From: Thiomargarita sp.
GTDB lineage: Bacteria > Pseudomonadota > Gammaproteobacteria > Beggiatoales > Beggiatoaceae
Direction of reading: 5' to 3'
DNA: 6,932 nucleotides
Assembly (NCBI GenBank): GCA_030635005.1
Contig: DAOVZS010000110.1
Coordinates: 1 to 6,932 of the forward strand
The notes under the pieces are model-generated. The model saw only the letters and a program-made list of their open reading frames with translations, had not been told where the DNA came from and made no database searches. Of this stretch, positions 1 through 5,899 are shown in pieces. The position numbers were made by a program, and so were the translations under genes. How positions within the stretch are numbered: position 1 is the first letter of the stretch; each line of letters opens with the position of its first letter.

Positions 1-665
1 AATTTTAGGAGATGTTCAGGCGAAAATAATTTGACAAGTGCATCATCTTCACGAATATCCACATAAGAGTTTTCGATGTCCGTTAGGGCAGCAATCGCAA
101 CTTGTGCAATTTCCTTATAAAAGAACGCTGTTTTTTTACCTGCTAATCGTCCTTCTTCAAAATCTTTAAATTGTGTGACTAATGTTGTATTTTGTGCAAA
201 GGCTTTTTCAAAAACAAGTGCATCAAAAATAAACCAATCGGTGACATTAGTGGCGATTAAATATCTGAGTTCTAAATTTTTGCTCGTAATACGTTCACGG
301 AGATAATACAGCACAAGCTCTTGTAAGGCTTTCACATTGATATTATCTTGTTTCAGCATTTCAGCATGATTTGTAGGACGTTTGACTTCTATAATCACTC
401 CAACGGTGCTTTGAGCAGTTTTGCCGTTGTGTATCACTAGATCATTACGCCCTTTGGTATTGATAAAGTAATTAGGATCAAAATAGGTTTTTTTAAGAAA
501 ATCAGAAATGAGGTTTTTATTAAATTCTTCTGATTCTTGCGCATTGATTTGCTCACGTAAACGGATTAAGTGACTTTGAAAATGTGCATTATCCGTTTTA
601 CTGATTTTAAGCTTTAAAAAGGCTTTATTGATGGATTTCCTTGGTTTTAGTTTTGTTAGGTTCAT
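1..665 (-). CDS. Type IIG-like restriction-modification enzyme, N-terminal part (runs off the window)
   Basis: The frame is open from an ATG at 665-663 to the window edge, giving 221 residues and no stop. The protein begins MNLTKLKPRKSINKAFLK, an N-terminus I recognise from large single-chain Eco57I-like restriction-modification proteins, which usually exceed 900 residues. A PD-(D/E)xK nuclease signature is visible: Asp75 in GRNDLVI, then Glu93 and Lys95 in GVIIEVKRP, followed by a helix with QELVLYYLRER (about 115-125). The methyltransferase and target-recognition regions would lie outside the window. In this family one polypeptide both methylates and cleaves DNA. The ATG overlaps the fccB stop as ATGA and no Shine-Dalgarno sequence precedes it, so translation is probably coupled to fccB. 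Base use is as AT-rich as its neighbours. The nuclease assignment is fairly safe; the exact R-M subtype is inferred. Confidence 0.8.
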   Translation of the reverse strand, partial: MNLTKLKPRKSINKAFLKLKISKTDNAHFQSHLIRLREQINAQESEEFNKNLISDFLKKTYFDPNYFINTKGRNDLVIHNGKTAQSTVGVIIEVKRPTNHAEMLKQDNINVKALQELVLYYLRERITSKNLELRYLIATNVTDWFIFDALVFEKAFAQNTTLVTQFKDFEEGRLAGKKTAFFYKEIAQVAIAALTDIENSYVDIREDDALVKLFSPEHLLK

Positions 666-1942
666 GGCGTGCTATTAAACATATCCTGAGTAATGTTATT
701 ATACCAACTATACGCATACGCAACTTCACTTTTACGATATTCAACGGATGCATTTAAAGGAGATTGTCCTGTTGCATTCTTGTAGACTTGAATTTTTTCA
801 TTATTGACATGGTATATCGTAGTCACCGACATGGCAAATTCTTTGCCTGCAATGCTATAACATGTATTATTGTAAGAAGGTTTCGCCATTTCTTTTTCTT
901 GTAAGGCTGAGATCACGGCTTCTGCACAGATTTTTGCTTGAGAATTTGCGGAATGGGCAGATTTTGGCATGGGGTGTGCCATGCAAGCATCGCCAATAAC
1001 ATGAATTTCCTTGTGTAAACGAGATTCAAAGGTTTTTGGATGAATCGGACACCATCCACTGTTATCAGTTAAACCACTTTCGATCGCAATTTTCCCTGCA
1101 GTTTGAGGGGGAATAATATTGAGTACTGCACCCGTATATTCATCTTCAAAATCTCCCATCGTCACTCTCTTTTTTTCTATATTCACCGCTTGCACCGTGC
1201 CAACATTATGCCATTCGATGATGCTTTTATCTGTACCATACCCATATAATTTTTGCCACGCCTCAAAAAATAAGGCTTGTTTGGAAAATGTGGCGTTAGC
1301 ATCCAAAATTAAAACTTTAGATTTGGGTTTATGATGTTTAAAGTAATACGCTATCTGACTTGCCCGTTCATATGGGGCTGTAGGACATCGAAATGGTTTG
1401 GGAGGAACGGTAATAATGGCTGTTTCACCATTTTTCATCGCTTCTAATTGTTGGCGTAAAATGACGGTTTGTGTGCCCGCTTTCCAAGCATGTGGAATGA
1501 TATTGGTATCATACGGTTTAAGGGATTTCCATTTAAAATCAATACCCGGTGATACAATCAAACGATCATACGCAATACTGTCACCATTTTGAAGACGAAC
1601 TGTTTTAGCAATCGGATCAATGGCAATAGCGGTGTTATAAAGCATATTGATACCATATTCACGGCTCACATGCTCATAATTATATTTAATGGATTGCATT
1701 GTCCGCATCCCACTTAACACTTCATTACTCATAAAACACGTATAATAGTGTTTGTTTTGTTCAATCAGTGTGACATCAATACTGCTATTTGACTTGCGTA
1801 TATATTTTGCTGCGATAACACCGCTAGCCCCTCCCCCGATAATCACAACTTTTTTCCGAGTCTCTTGCTTTATGACATAATAACCAAAGCTACCGACAAT
1901 GGCAGCGAGACTTAAAAATTGTCTACGAGTGAGGTGTGACAT
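662..1942 (-). CDS. fccB: Flavocytochrome c sulfide dehydrogenase, FAD subunit (FccB/SoxF)
   Basis: This flavoprotein subunit oxidises sulfide in the periplasm and passes electrons to the heme subunit FccA. From the chosen start (426 residues) there is a twin-arginine signal (TRRQFL at 5-10, then a hydrophobic run), a Rossmann FAD motif GGGASG (36-41), and YYTC with Cys69, the counterpart of the cysteine that binds FAD covalently in Allochromatium FccB. Cys186 in FRCP and Cys361 in NTCYS match the redox disulfide near the flavin. HAWKAG, PYERASQIAYY, GWCPI, HVIGDAC and the C-terminal AYSWYNNI are family hallmarks. An upstream ATG at 1972 overlaps the fccA end and has no ribosome site. The ATG at 1942 follows AAGGAAG by four bases, so I prefer it. 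It starts 13 bases after the fccA stop and ends overlapping the next gene, indicating one operon. All key cysteines are present, so it should be functional. Confidence 0.95.
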   Translation of the reverse strand: MSHLTRRQFLSLAAIVGSFGYYVIKQETRKKVVIIGGGASGVIAAKYIRKSNSSIDVTLIEQNKHYYTCFMSNEVLSGMRTMQSIKYNYEHVSREYGINMLYNTAIAIDPIAKTVRLQNGDSIAYDRLIVSPGIDFKWKSLKPYDTNIIPHAWKAGTQTVILRQQLEAMKNGETAIITVPPKPFRCPTAPYERASQIAYYFKHHKPKSKVLILDANATFSKQALFFEAWQKLYGYGTDKSIIEWHNVGTVQAVNIEKKRVTMGDFEDEYTGAVLNIIPPQTAGKIAIESGLTDNSGWCPIHPKTFESRLHKEIHVIGDACMAHPMPKSAHSANSQAKICAEAVISALQEKEMAKPSYNNTCYSIAGKEFAMSVTTIYHVNNEKIQVYKNATGQSPLNASVEYRKSEVAYAYSWYNNITQDMFNSTP

Positions 1943-1955
1943 ATGACTTCCTTTT

Positions 1956-2540
1956 TTATTGATGACTGCCATAAAAATGAATCAGTTCTTCAAGACTGTC
2001 TTCACTATTATTTTGAATAAAATATTCCAATATATCGGCCATAACAGGTGAAGAAGCGCCTTGATATCGAAATTCTGATAGGCGAATTCTTAAATAAGGA
2101 ATCCATTGTCCCGCAATCACATTAGACAGTGATTGTGTCCGCCCATTGATATTGTGACATCCTTTACAATATTGTTCATAAAGCACTTTGCCTTTTTGTG
2201 CTTTTTTTGCATCGAATTTTTGGGGATAACGTACAATTTTTTGTGTTGAAAAAAAGTCTGCCATGAGTTCAATCTCATTATTACTGTATGCTTGTGCAAT
2301 GATGCCCATTACCGTGCTTGGACGTTTGCCACTTTTCATATCTTGCATTGCAGTGACAAAAAGAAAACGCCGCATCCCCGCAATCGTAGGTGTGGCAGGT
2401 CCAACACTAGAGCCATTAGTCCCATGACACACGACACAGCTATTCACTAACATAGACAGCTGGGCACTTATTTGTGCAGTGACTGCCCCATGCCACATCA
2501 TACCCAGAAAAAAAAGAAGTTTAAAAATGTGACCCTGCAT
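1956..2540 (-). CDS. fccA: Diheme cytochrome c subunit of sulfide dehydrogenase (FccA)
   Basis: The 194-residue protein has an N-terminal signal peptide (about 1-22, ending near AVTA) and two CxxCH heme sites, CVVCH at 35-39 and CKGCH at 125-129, one in each half. This is the architecture of the diheme cytochrome that partners FccB. The segment DMKSGKRPSTVMGIIA (68-82) is typical of the first cytochrome domain, and Met78 is the likely distal ligand; Met167 may serve the second heme. It would receive electrons from the FccB flavin and hand them to a soluble carrier. The ribosome site AAGGAAG lies inside the last codons of lolA, and the ATG comes four bases after the lolA stop, so lolA-fccA-fccB is a tight operon. 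A c4-like cytochrome would look similar, but the adjacent fccB settles the assignment. Confidence 0.92.
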   Translation of the reverse strand: MQGHIFKLLFFLGMMWHGAVTAQISAQLSMLVNSCVVCHGTNGSSVGPATPTIAGMRRFLFVTAMQDMKSGKRPSTVMGIIAQAYSNNEIELMADFFSTQKIVRYPQKFDAKKAQKGKVLYEQYCKGCHNINGRTQSLSNVIAGQWIPYLRIRLSEFRYQGASSPVMADILEYFIQNNSEDSLEELIHFYGSHQ

Positions 2541-2544
2541 TTTG

Positions 2545-3153
2545 TTAGTCTTCCTTAATAAGATCTACCCCAGCTGGCACTTTAAAACGAAACAAGCGTG
2601 AGTTCAACTTCGGATTGCGTATAAGTTTACGAAAGGTGATCAGAGTCGTTTGTCCAAAATTGTCTTTCAACTCAAAATGTACTAATTTTTTGCCTTTTAA
2701 TTTAAGGCGGATGGTCGCAAACTGTGCTTGTGTGTTTTTAGGGATTAATTCCAGACGTGTGAATCCTGAACGTGAAGACAATTCGTTAATCCGAAAATCT
2801 GTTTCAATAGGGGTTGTACGACTTAATAAAAAAGCAGGCGTTTGTCCTAATGCTTTATTAATAGGTTTTGAAGTGACTTGTTCTAAATCGATATCATAAA
2901 CCCAAACTCTTTTGCTATCTGCAACGATCAGTTGATTGTATGGAATTTTATAAATCCAGCGAAATTTATTGGGACGTTGCATATACAATTCACCTTTCGA
3001 TGTTTCTAAAGCCTCACCATTTTCTTCATACAGCGTTTGTTCAAATTGCGCATGCAAGCTGTGTAAATCTTTTAGAAAAGTATCCAATACTTCATGTGCA
3101 TAAAGTATTTGGGGTAAACAGGCTAATAATACAAATAAGCGATATCGTGTCAT
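2545..3153 (-). CDS. lolA: Outer-membrane lipoprotein carrier protein LolA
   Basis: LolA takes lipoproteins from the LolCDE transporter and ferries them across the periplasm to LolB. The 202-residue product has a signal peptide with a likely cut after LYA (residue 19). Family landmarks follow: LHAQFEQTLYEENGE, GELYMQRPNKFRW, PYNQLIVADSKRVWVYDIDLEQVT, TPAFLLS, LKDNFGQTTLITF and the C-terminal FRFKVPAGVDLI. Length is normal for LolA. A TTG at 3162 would add three residues (LKI before MTRYRLF). Neither start has a clear ribosome site, and I prefer the ATG at 3153. In many proteobacteria lolA sits by ftsK and rarA; here it heads the sulfide dehydrogenase operon, which is unusual. The signal peptide also contains LLAC (9-12), a chance lipobox-like string, discussed elsewhere. 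Confidence 0.93.
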   Translation of the reverse strand: MTRYRLFVLLACLPQILYAHEVLDTFLKDLHSLHAQFEQTLYEENGEALETSKGELYMQRPNKFRWIYKIPYNQLIVADSKRVWVYDIDLEQVTSKPINKALGQTPAFLLSRTTPIETDFRINELSSRSGFTRLELIPKNTQAQFATIRLKLKGKKLVHFELKDNFGQTTLITFRKLIRNPKLNSRLFRFKVPAGVDLIKED

Positions 3154-3198
3154 GATTTTCAATCAGATTAGTTATATGTTAAGGTGATGTACATTATT

Positions 3199-3204
3199 AG
3201 TATA
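3199..3204 (-). promoter_or_regulatory. Possible -10 box for the lolA-fccAB operon
   Basis: The minus strand reads TATACT, five of six matches to the sigma-70 -10 consensus, about 45 bases before the lolA ATG. No convincing -35 box lies 16-18 bases upstream; that region is a pyrimidine-rich tract on this strand. It is a candidate only, and an activator-dependent promoter would fit the missing -35. Confidence 0.3.
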
Positions 3205-3215
3205 ACTGATATGAT

Positions 3216-3274
3216 GGAGAAATAGGAATAAGGAAGGCAAAGAGAAGTGAGAATTGGGGGGGGGAGAAGGAAGG
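3216..3274. repeat. Polypurine stretch with a run of nine G
   Basis: On the plus strand 53 of 59 bases are purines, and 3256-3264 is an uninterrupted run of nine G, unusual in such AT-rich DNA. On the transcribed strand it is a C9 run set in a pyrimidine-rich segment, about 50 bases upstream of the candidate -10 box of lolA-fccAB. Such homopolymers are prone to slippage. Nothing else is apparent in 3154-3350 apart from the hairpins listed. Confidence 0.7.
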
Positions 3275-3291
3275 TACTTGAAATTGATGTA

Positions 3292-3321
3292 CTAGAAACC
3301 AAATGTGTATTTGATTTCTAG
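3292..3321 (-). terminator. 13-bp hairpin downstream of the small membrane-protein genes
   Basis: The minus strand reads CTAGAAATCAAAT, ACAC, ATTTGGTTTCTAG: thirteen base pairs including one G-U, closed by a four-base loop, starting 30 bases after the stop of the second small gene. No U-run follows it on either strand, so it is not a classic intrinsic terminator. A 3'-end stabilising or processing hairpin is as likely. A smaller stem (CACAG/CTGTG, 3327-3343) lies between it and the stop codon. Confidence 0.45.
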
Positions 3322-3350
3322 GAATCCACAGACTTCAACTGTGATACACA

Positions 3351-3518
3351 TTACGCTGCGTGATGTTTAGTGGTATGAAATCCACCCATAGCCCAATGTA
3401 ACACGGGATATATGATTAAACCAGCGAGTGCGATGATATTGACAGCAACAATAATGACTGGTGTGAAAATAACAGCAAAAATTGCAAATGGAATTAATAA
3501 AAAGCGTAATTCTGACAT
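3351..3518 (-). CDS. Small single-helix membrane protein, 55 residues, paralogue of its upstream neighbour
   Basis: I do not recognise this gene. It starts ATG TCA GAA after an excellent ribosome site (AGGAGA, seven bases before the ATG) and encodes a hydrophobic protein with residues about 6-40 almost entirely apolar: one long or two short membrane helices. The tail HWAMGGFHTTKHHAA carries four of its histidines within 13 residues, which could bind metal or heme or set topology; this is speculation. Residues 20-37 align without gaps to the neighbouring 38-residue protein, sharing the pattern P-x3-[VI]-A-[VI]-N-I-I-A-x2-G-x3-Y. The leader and first codons are nearly identical to the neighbour's as well (20 of 21 bases), so the pair arose by tandem duplication. 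It lies 61 bases after the neighbour and probably shares its sigma-54 promoter. Confidence 0.78.
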   Translation of the reverse strand: MSELRFLLIPFAIFAVIFTPVIIVAVNIIALAGLIIYPVLHWAMGGFHTTKHHAA

Positions 3519-3579
3519 GATATATTCTCCTAAGAAATCCTAAAAAAAATTCTAATAAAATAAAAGTGTGCGACACAAA

Positions 3580-3696
3580 TTAAATGTGACTCACGTGTCC
3601 TTTAACACCTTGATAAATCATATAAGCTGCAATACCTAAGACGGCGATGATATTGATGGCTATCACCATTGCGGGTACTAATAATATTTCTGACAT
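3580..3696 (-). CDS. Small single-helix membrane protein, 38 residues, first gene after a sigma-54 promoter
   Basis: Function unknown. The product, beginning MSEILLVPAMVIAINIIA, has one membrane helix of about 22-25 residues (4-28) and a short polar tail with two histidines (KGHVSHI). A strong ribosome site (TGGAGA, seven bases before the ATG) and the matching ribosome site and MSE start of its paralogue argue for real translation despite the length. It is the first gene downstream of the consensus sigma-54 promoter at 3816-3832, with a leader of about 110 nt. Tiny hydrophobic proteins often act as accessory subunits or regulators of membrane complexes such as oxidases, or as stress peptides. 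Nothing in the sequence chooses between these. A type I toxin is less likely, because I see no antisense RNA promoter and the two copies have diverged while keeping a motif. Confidence 0.78.
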   Translation of the reverse strand: MSEILLVPAMVIAINIIAVLGIAAYMIYQGVKGHVSHI

Positions 3697-3714
3697 GAGA
3701 TATTCTCCATTTTA

Positions 3715-3760
3715 CAATCAAAATGACATCACAATATTATTATATACTAATATATTAGTA
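3715..3760 (-). promoter_or_regulatory. Leader elements: fourth operator-like site and a 16-bp perfect palindrome
   Basis: Between the predicted transcript start (about 3805) and the first small gene are two elements. At 3715-3729 is a 15-mer matching the upstream operator consensus at 12 of 15 positions, with the core TCAAAATGA identical to that at 3951-3959. At 3745-3760 is the perfect palindrome TACTAATATATTAGTA. The first could be a repressing downstream site for the regulator; the second a DNA operator or a weak RNA hairpin. Their AT-richness makes chance matches possible. Confidence 0.4.
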
Positions 3761-3815
3761 ATACCATGACAGGATTGTTCTTAATGCTTATATTCAGTTA
3801 CTTGTCTCTATATAA

Positions 3816-3832
3816 TGCAATGCTTGTGCCAA
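3816..3832 (-). promoter_or_regulatory. Sigma-54 (-24/-12) promoter
   Basis: The minus strand reads TTGGCAC, five bases, TTGCA, a full match to the sigma-54 consensus TGGCAC-N5-TTGC with the invariant GG and GC in place. Predicted transcription starts near 3805 and proceeds into the two small membrane-protein genes. It lies directly downstream of a gene for a sigma-54 activator, and no other gene is positioned to use it. Six fixed bases plus four at exact spacing are improbable by chance in a non-coding stretch of this size. Confidence 0.9.
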
Positions 3833-3907
3833 CTTTTTGACTAGCCTATAATCTATTGTTTTTAAAGGGTAATTTATTTTTAATCGTTTTTTTTGGTAAA
3901 TTAGTAA

Positions 3908-3963
3908 CTCTTAAAATGAGAGAGACTTCTATCATTTTAGTAAAAAACTATCAAAATGATAGT
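3908..3963 (-). promoter_or_regulatory. Three phased palindromic operators (upstream activating sequences)
   Basis: The best copy is the perfect inverted repeat ACTATCAAAATGATAGT at 3947-3963. Its central 15-mer CTATCAAAATGATAG is matched 12 of 15 by 3908-3922 (plus strand) and 12 of 15 by 3929-3943 (minus strand). Centres are at 3955, 3936 and 3915, so spacing is 19 and 21 bases, about two helical turns each, placing all three on one DNA face. They lie 97-137 bases upstream of the -12 element, the usual range for bound sigma-54 activators. The first copy spans the regulator's stop codon. That the neighbouring regulator binds here is inference. Confidence 0.7.
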
Positions 3964-5426
3964 GTCCTATTGATTAATTGCGCTTTCCATCGTCGTTTTT
4001 TACGATAAATAGTTGCAGGTCCTATTTTCAATAATTTTGCTGCTTTTTCTACACTGCCATTACAATATTCAATCGTTTTCAAAAGGACATCTTTTTCAAT
4101 TTGCCATAATGGACGAATCGTATTGCCTGACATGATTTCAACTGAAAGAATAGAGGTGGATATTTTTTTTGTATGAGAGGTGACTTCATTAGAAGTGGGT
4201 TGATTTTTAGCCAGTTTGGCCAGTAACATATCAGCAGTCACCATCGTGCCTTCATTCAGTAAGACAACACTATGAATAGTATTGCGTAATTGTCGTACAT
4301 TACCTGGCCATTTATAATGCAATAGTATTTTTTGAGCTTCTAAACTAAATTCTTTAAAATATTTATTGGGCTCTTCTTGGATAAATTGTTTTAGAAAAGA
4401 TTCTGCAAGGAGTAACACATCTTCCCCCCGCTCACTTAATGGGGGTAATTCAAGCGTAATCACATCTAAGCGGTGATACAGATCTTCACGAAAACGTCCC
4501 GCTTTAATTTCAGCAATGGGATCACGATGTGTCCCACACAGGATACGGATATCAACTTTTTCAATACGGTGCGTGCCTACTTTATGAAAACTGCTGGTTT
4601 CTAAAAAGCGTAGTAATTTACGTTGTAAACTTAAATCCATATCGCCAATTTCATCTAAAAATAAGACGCCTTTATTGGCTAAAGACGCAGCCCCTTGCCG
4701 ATCATGATTCGCGCCTGTAAAAGATCCTTTGACATGTCCGAATAATTCACTTTCCATTAAACCATGCGGAATAGCGGCACAATTCAATGCAATAAACGGT
4801 TTATCTTTCCGAGGACTTTCTTGATGCAGTGCGAGGGCACATAATTCTTTACCTGTCCCTGTTTCTCCTGTAATAAAGACAGGGGCATTACTTGTGGATA
4901 CTTTACTAATTGTTTGATATACTTCTTGCATTGAGGGGGAAGCCCCAATAAATTGATGATATTTTTTTACTTTTTGATATTTTATGGGTGTATTAACCGG
5001 AATTGATTCATTTAAATATTGTCCATTAATAATTTTGCGTAACGTAGTCAGCAGGTGATTGGGTAAAAATGGTTTTTTTATAAAATCAAATGCCCCATAA
5101 CGCATCACTTCAACCACCACTTCAAAAGAATCTTCAGCAGTAATCACAATGACAGCTGATCTTAATTGTTGTTGTTGCACATATTTAAGAATTTCTATGC
5201 CATTCATATCAGGTAGCCCTAAATCTAATAAAATAGCGACAGGAATAATATCCTGTAGATACTCTAAAGCGGCTTGTCCTGTATTAAGATGTATGAGAGT
5301 AATTTTTTCGGTGGTTAAATAGCTTTTATAATACTCTGCAATGACAATATCATCTTCAATAAGGAGTACTAGGGGAGGCGTCGGCGGTATTGGAAGGGCG
5401 GTACAACTAATATCATGTTCTATCAT
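3951..5426 (-). CDS. Sigma-54-dependent response regulator, NtrC/LuxO type
   Basis: This activator, once phosphorylated, would hydrolyse ATP to open sigma-54 promoters. The 491 residues contain three domains. The receiver (about 18-133) has Asp25/Asp26, phospho-acceptor Asp68 in LLDLGLPD, Thr96 and Lys118. The AAA+ domain (about 158-392) has Walker A GETGTGKE (187-194), the sigma-54 contact loop GSFTGA (234-239, a natural variant of GAFTGA), Walker B LFLDE (255-259), REDLYHRL with the arginine-finger region (313-320) and sensor II GNVRQL (375-380). The C-terminal Fis-type helix-turn-helix is at 444-480, with PLWQIEKD and ATIYRKKRRW resembling LuxO. No cognate kinase is in the window. The ATG has only a poor ribosome site and no evident promoter, so it may be expressed by read-through from the cytochrome gene past the hairpin at 5452-5481. 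The likeliest target is the sigma-54 promoter just downstream. Confidence 0.93.
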   Translation of the reverse strand: MIEHDISCTALPIPPTPPLVLLIEDDIVIAEYYKSYLTTEKITLIHLNTGQAALEYLQDIIPVAILLDLGLPDMNGIEILKYVQQQQLRSAVIVITAEDSFEVVVEVMRYGAFDFIKKPFLPNHLLTTLRKIINGQYLNESIPVNTPIKYQKVKKYHQFIGASPSMQEVYQTISKVSTSNAPVFITGETGTGKELCALALHQESPRKDKPFIALNCAAIPHGLMESELFGHVKGSFTGANHDRQGAASLANKGVLFLDEIGDMDLSLQRKLLRFLETSSFHKVGTHRIEKVDIRILCGTHRDPIAEIKAGRFREDLYHRLDVITLELPPLSERGEDVLLLAESFLKQFIQEEPNKYFKEFSLEAQKILLHYKWPGNVRQLRNTIHSVVLLNEGTMVTADMLLAKLAKNQPTSNEVTSHTKKISTSILSVEIMSGNTIRPLWQIEKDVLLKTIEYCNGSVEKAAKLLKIGPATIYRKKRRWKAQLINRTLSF

Positions 5427-5451
5427 TTTTTTATACAGAGGCTGATGTCAT

Positions 5452-5481
5452 GCTTGTTGAGGCGTAGTGCCTCATACAAGC
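5452..5481 (-). terminator. Strong hairpin between the cytochrome and regulator genes
   Basis: On the minus strand GCTTGT, a bulged A, TGAGGC, loop ACTAC, then GCCTCA, ACAAGC form a 12-bp stem with a single bulge, beginning 16 bases after the cytochrome stop. No U-run follows on the minus strand. On the plus strand the stem is followed by an A/T-rich but broken tract. It may be a partial terminator or a 3'-end stabiliser that lowers read-through into the regulator gene. Confidence 0.6.
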
Positions 5482-5496
5482 CTGAAAATTTTATTA

Positions 5497-5823
5497 TTAT
5501 TTAACTGAAGCCAGCCATTGAGCCATAGTCTTCATTTCTGCCTCAGTGACTATACCCATAATGCCCTTCATGACCATAGTCATACCGTTGCTACGTGCAC
5601 CGCTTTTAATATCCTGCATTTGTTGAACGAGATATTCTGCGTTTTGTCCACCCAGTTTAGGGTAAAGTGGCATAATGGGCTTATCTCCATTTTGACCATG
5701 ACATGCTGTGCAGGTTTTAGTTTTGAATAGGGTTGCTCCATCCACGGCCATCACAATACTACTGATAGATAAACTGGCTGCTGCAACCAAACTAATTGCA
5801 ATTGTTTTCAAAGTGGAATGCAT
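5497..5823 (-). CDS. Secreted monoheme class I cytochrome c
   Basis: A periplasmic electron carrier of 108 residues, about 82 when mature. It has a typical signal peptide with a likely cut after VMA (residue 26), one heme site CTACH (38-42), and the class I sequence PLYPKLGGQNAEYLVQQMQDIKSGARSN seen in c5/c553-like cytochromes. The distal ligand must be one of the clustered methionines at 81-89 (MTMVMKGIM), most likely Met81 or Met85; I cannot decide which. The C-terminal helix QWLASV is standard. The ATG follows AAAGGAAA at a normal distance, and a good sigma-70 promoter lies just upstream, so it forms its own transcript start. It could accept electrons from the FccAB complex encoded 3 kb away, but that pairing is inferred from co-location only. 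Confidence 0.9.
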   Translation of the reverse strand: MHSTLKTIAISLVAAASLSISSIVMAVDGATLFKTKTCTACHGQNGDKPIMPLYPKLGGQNAEYLVQQMQDIKSGARSNGMTMVMKGIMGIVTEAEMKTMAQWLASVK

Positions 5824-5844
5824 TTAATATATTTCCTTTTGTAT

Positions 5845-5873
5845 ATTATCAACAAAAATCTAAAGTATGACAA
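5845..5873 (-). promoter_or_regulatory. Sigma-70-type promoter of the cytochrome c gene
   Basis: The minus strand carries TTGTCA (5868-5873) and GATAAT (5845-5850), each five of six to consensus, separated by exactly 17 bases. The transcript would start near 5838, leaving a very short leader that begins at the ribosome site. No other gene starts downstream before the cytochrome. Confidence 0.6.
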
Positions 5874-5899
5874 TAATAACATATTTAATATTGTTATGA

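Noticed and set aside
1190..1215. TTGGCAC on the minus strand inside fccB, resembling a sigma-54 -24 element
   Set aside because: The correctly spaced -12 TTGC is absent (the bases there read AAGC) and it lies in a well-conserved coding region.
1119..1592. Plus-strand reading frames opposite fccB
   Set aside because: They are antisense to a conserved protein and show no recognisable domains or ribosome sites.
2117..2299. 60-codon minus-strand frame within fccA
   Set aside because: It is an out-of-frame overlap of a diheme cytochrome with both heme motifs intact.
3118..3153. LLAC in the LolA signal peptide as a lipoprotein signal
   Set aside because: The hydrophobic stretch before the Cys is very short, a normal cleavage site (LYA) follows, and LolA is a soluble periplasmic protein.
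3367..3576. 69-codon frame on the minus strand overlapping the small membrane-protein gene
   Set aside because: It is a frame-shifted shadow of the 55-codon gene, which has the better ribosome site and the homology to its neighbour.
3580..3696. Type I toxin peptide
   Set aside because: It has a sigma-54 promoter, a strong ribosome site and a diverged paralogue, and no antisense RNA promoter is visible.
5876..5897. ATAACA/TGTTAT inverted repeat just before the cytochrome promoter
   Set aside because: Six base pairs with a ten-base loop in extremely AT-rich DNA; too weak to call an operator or terminator.
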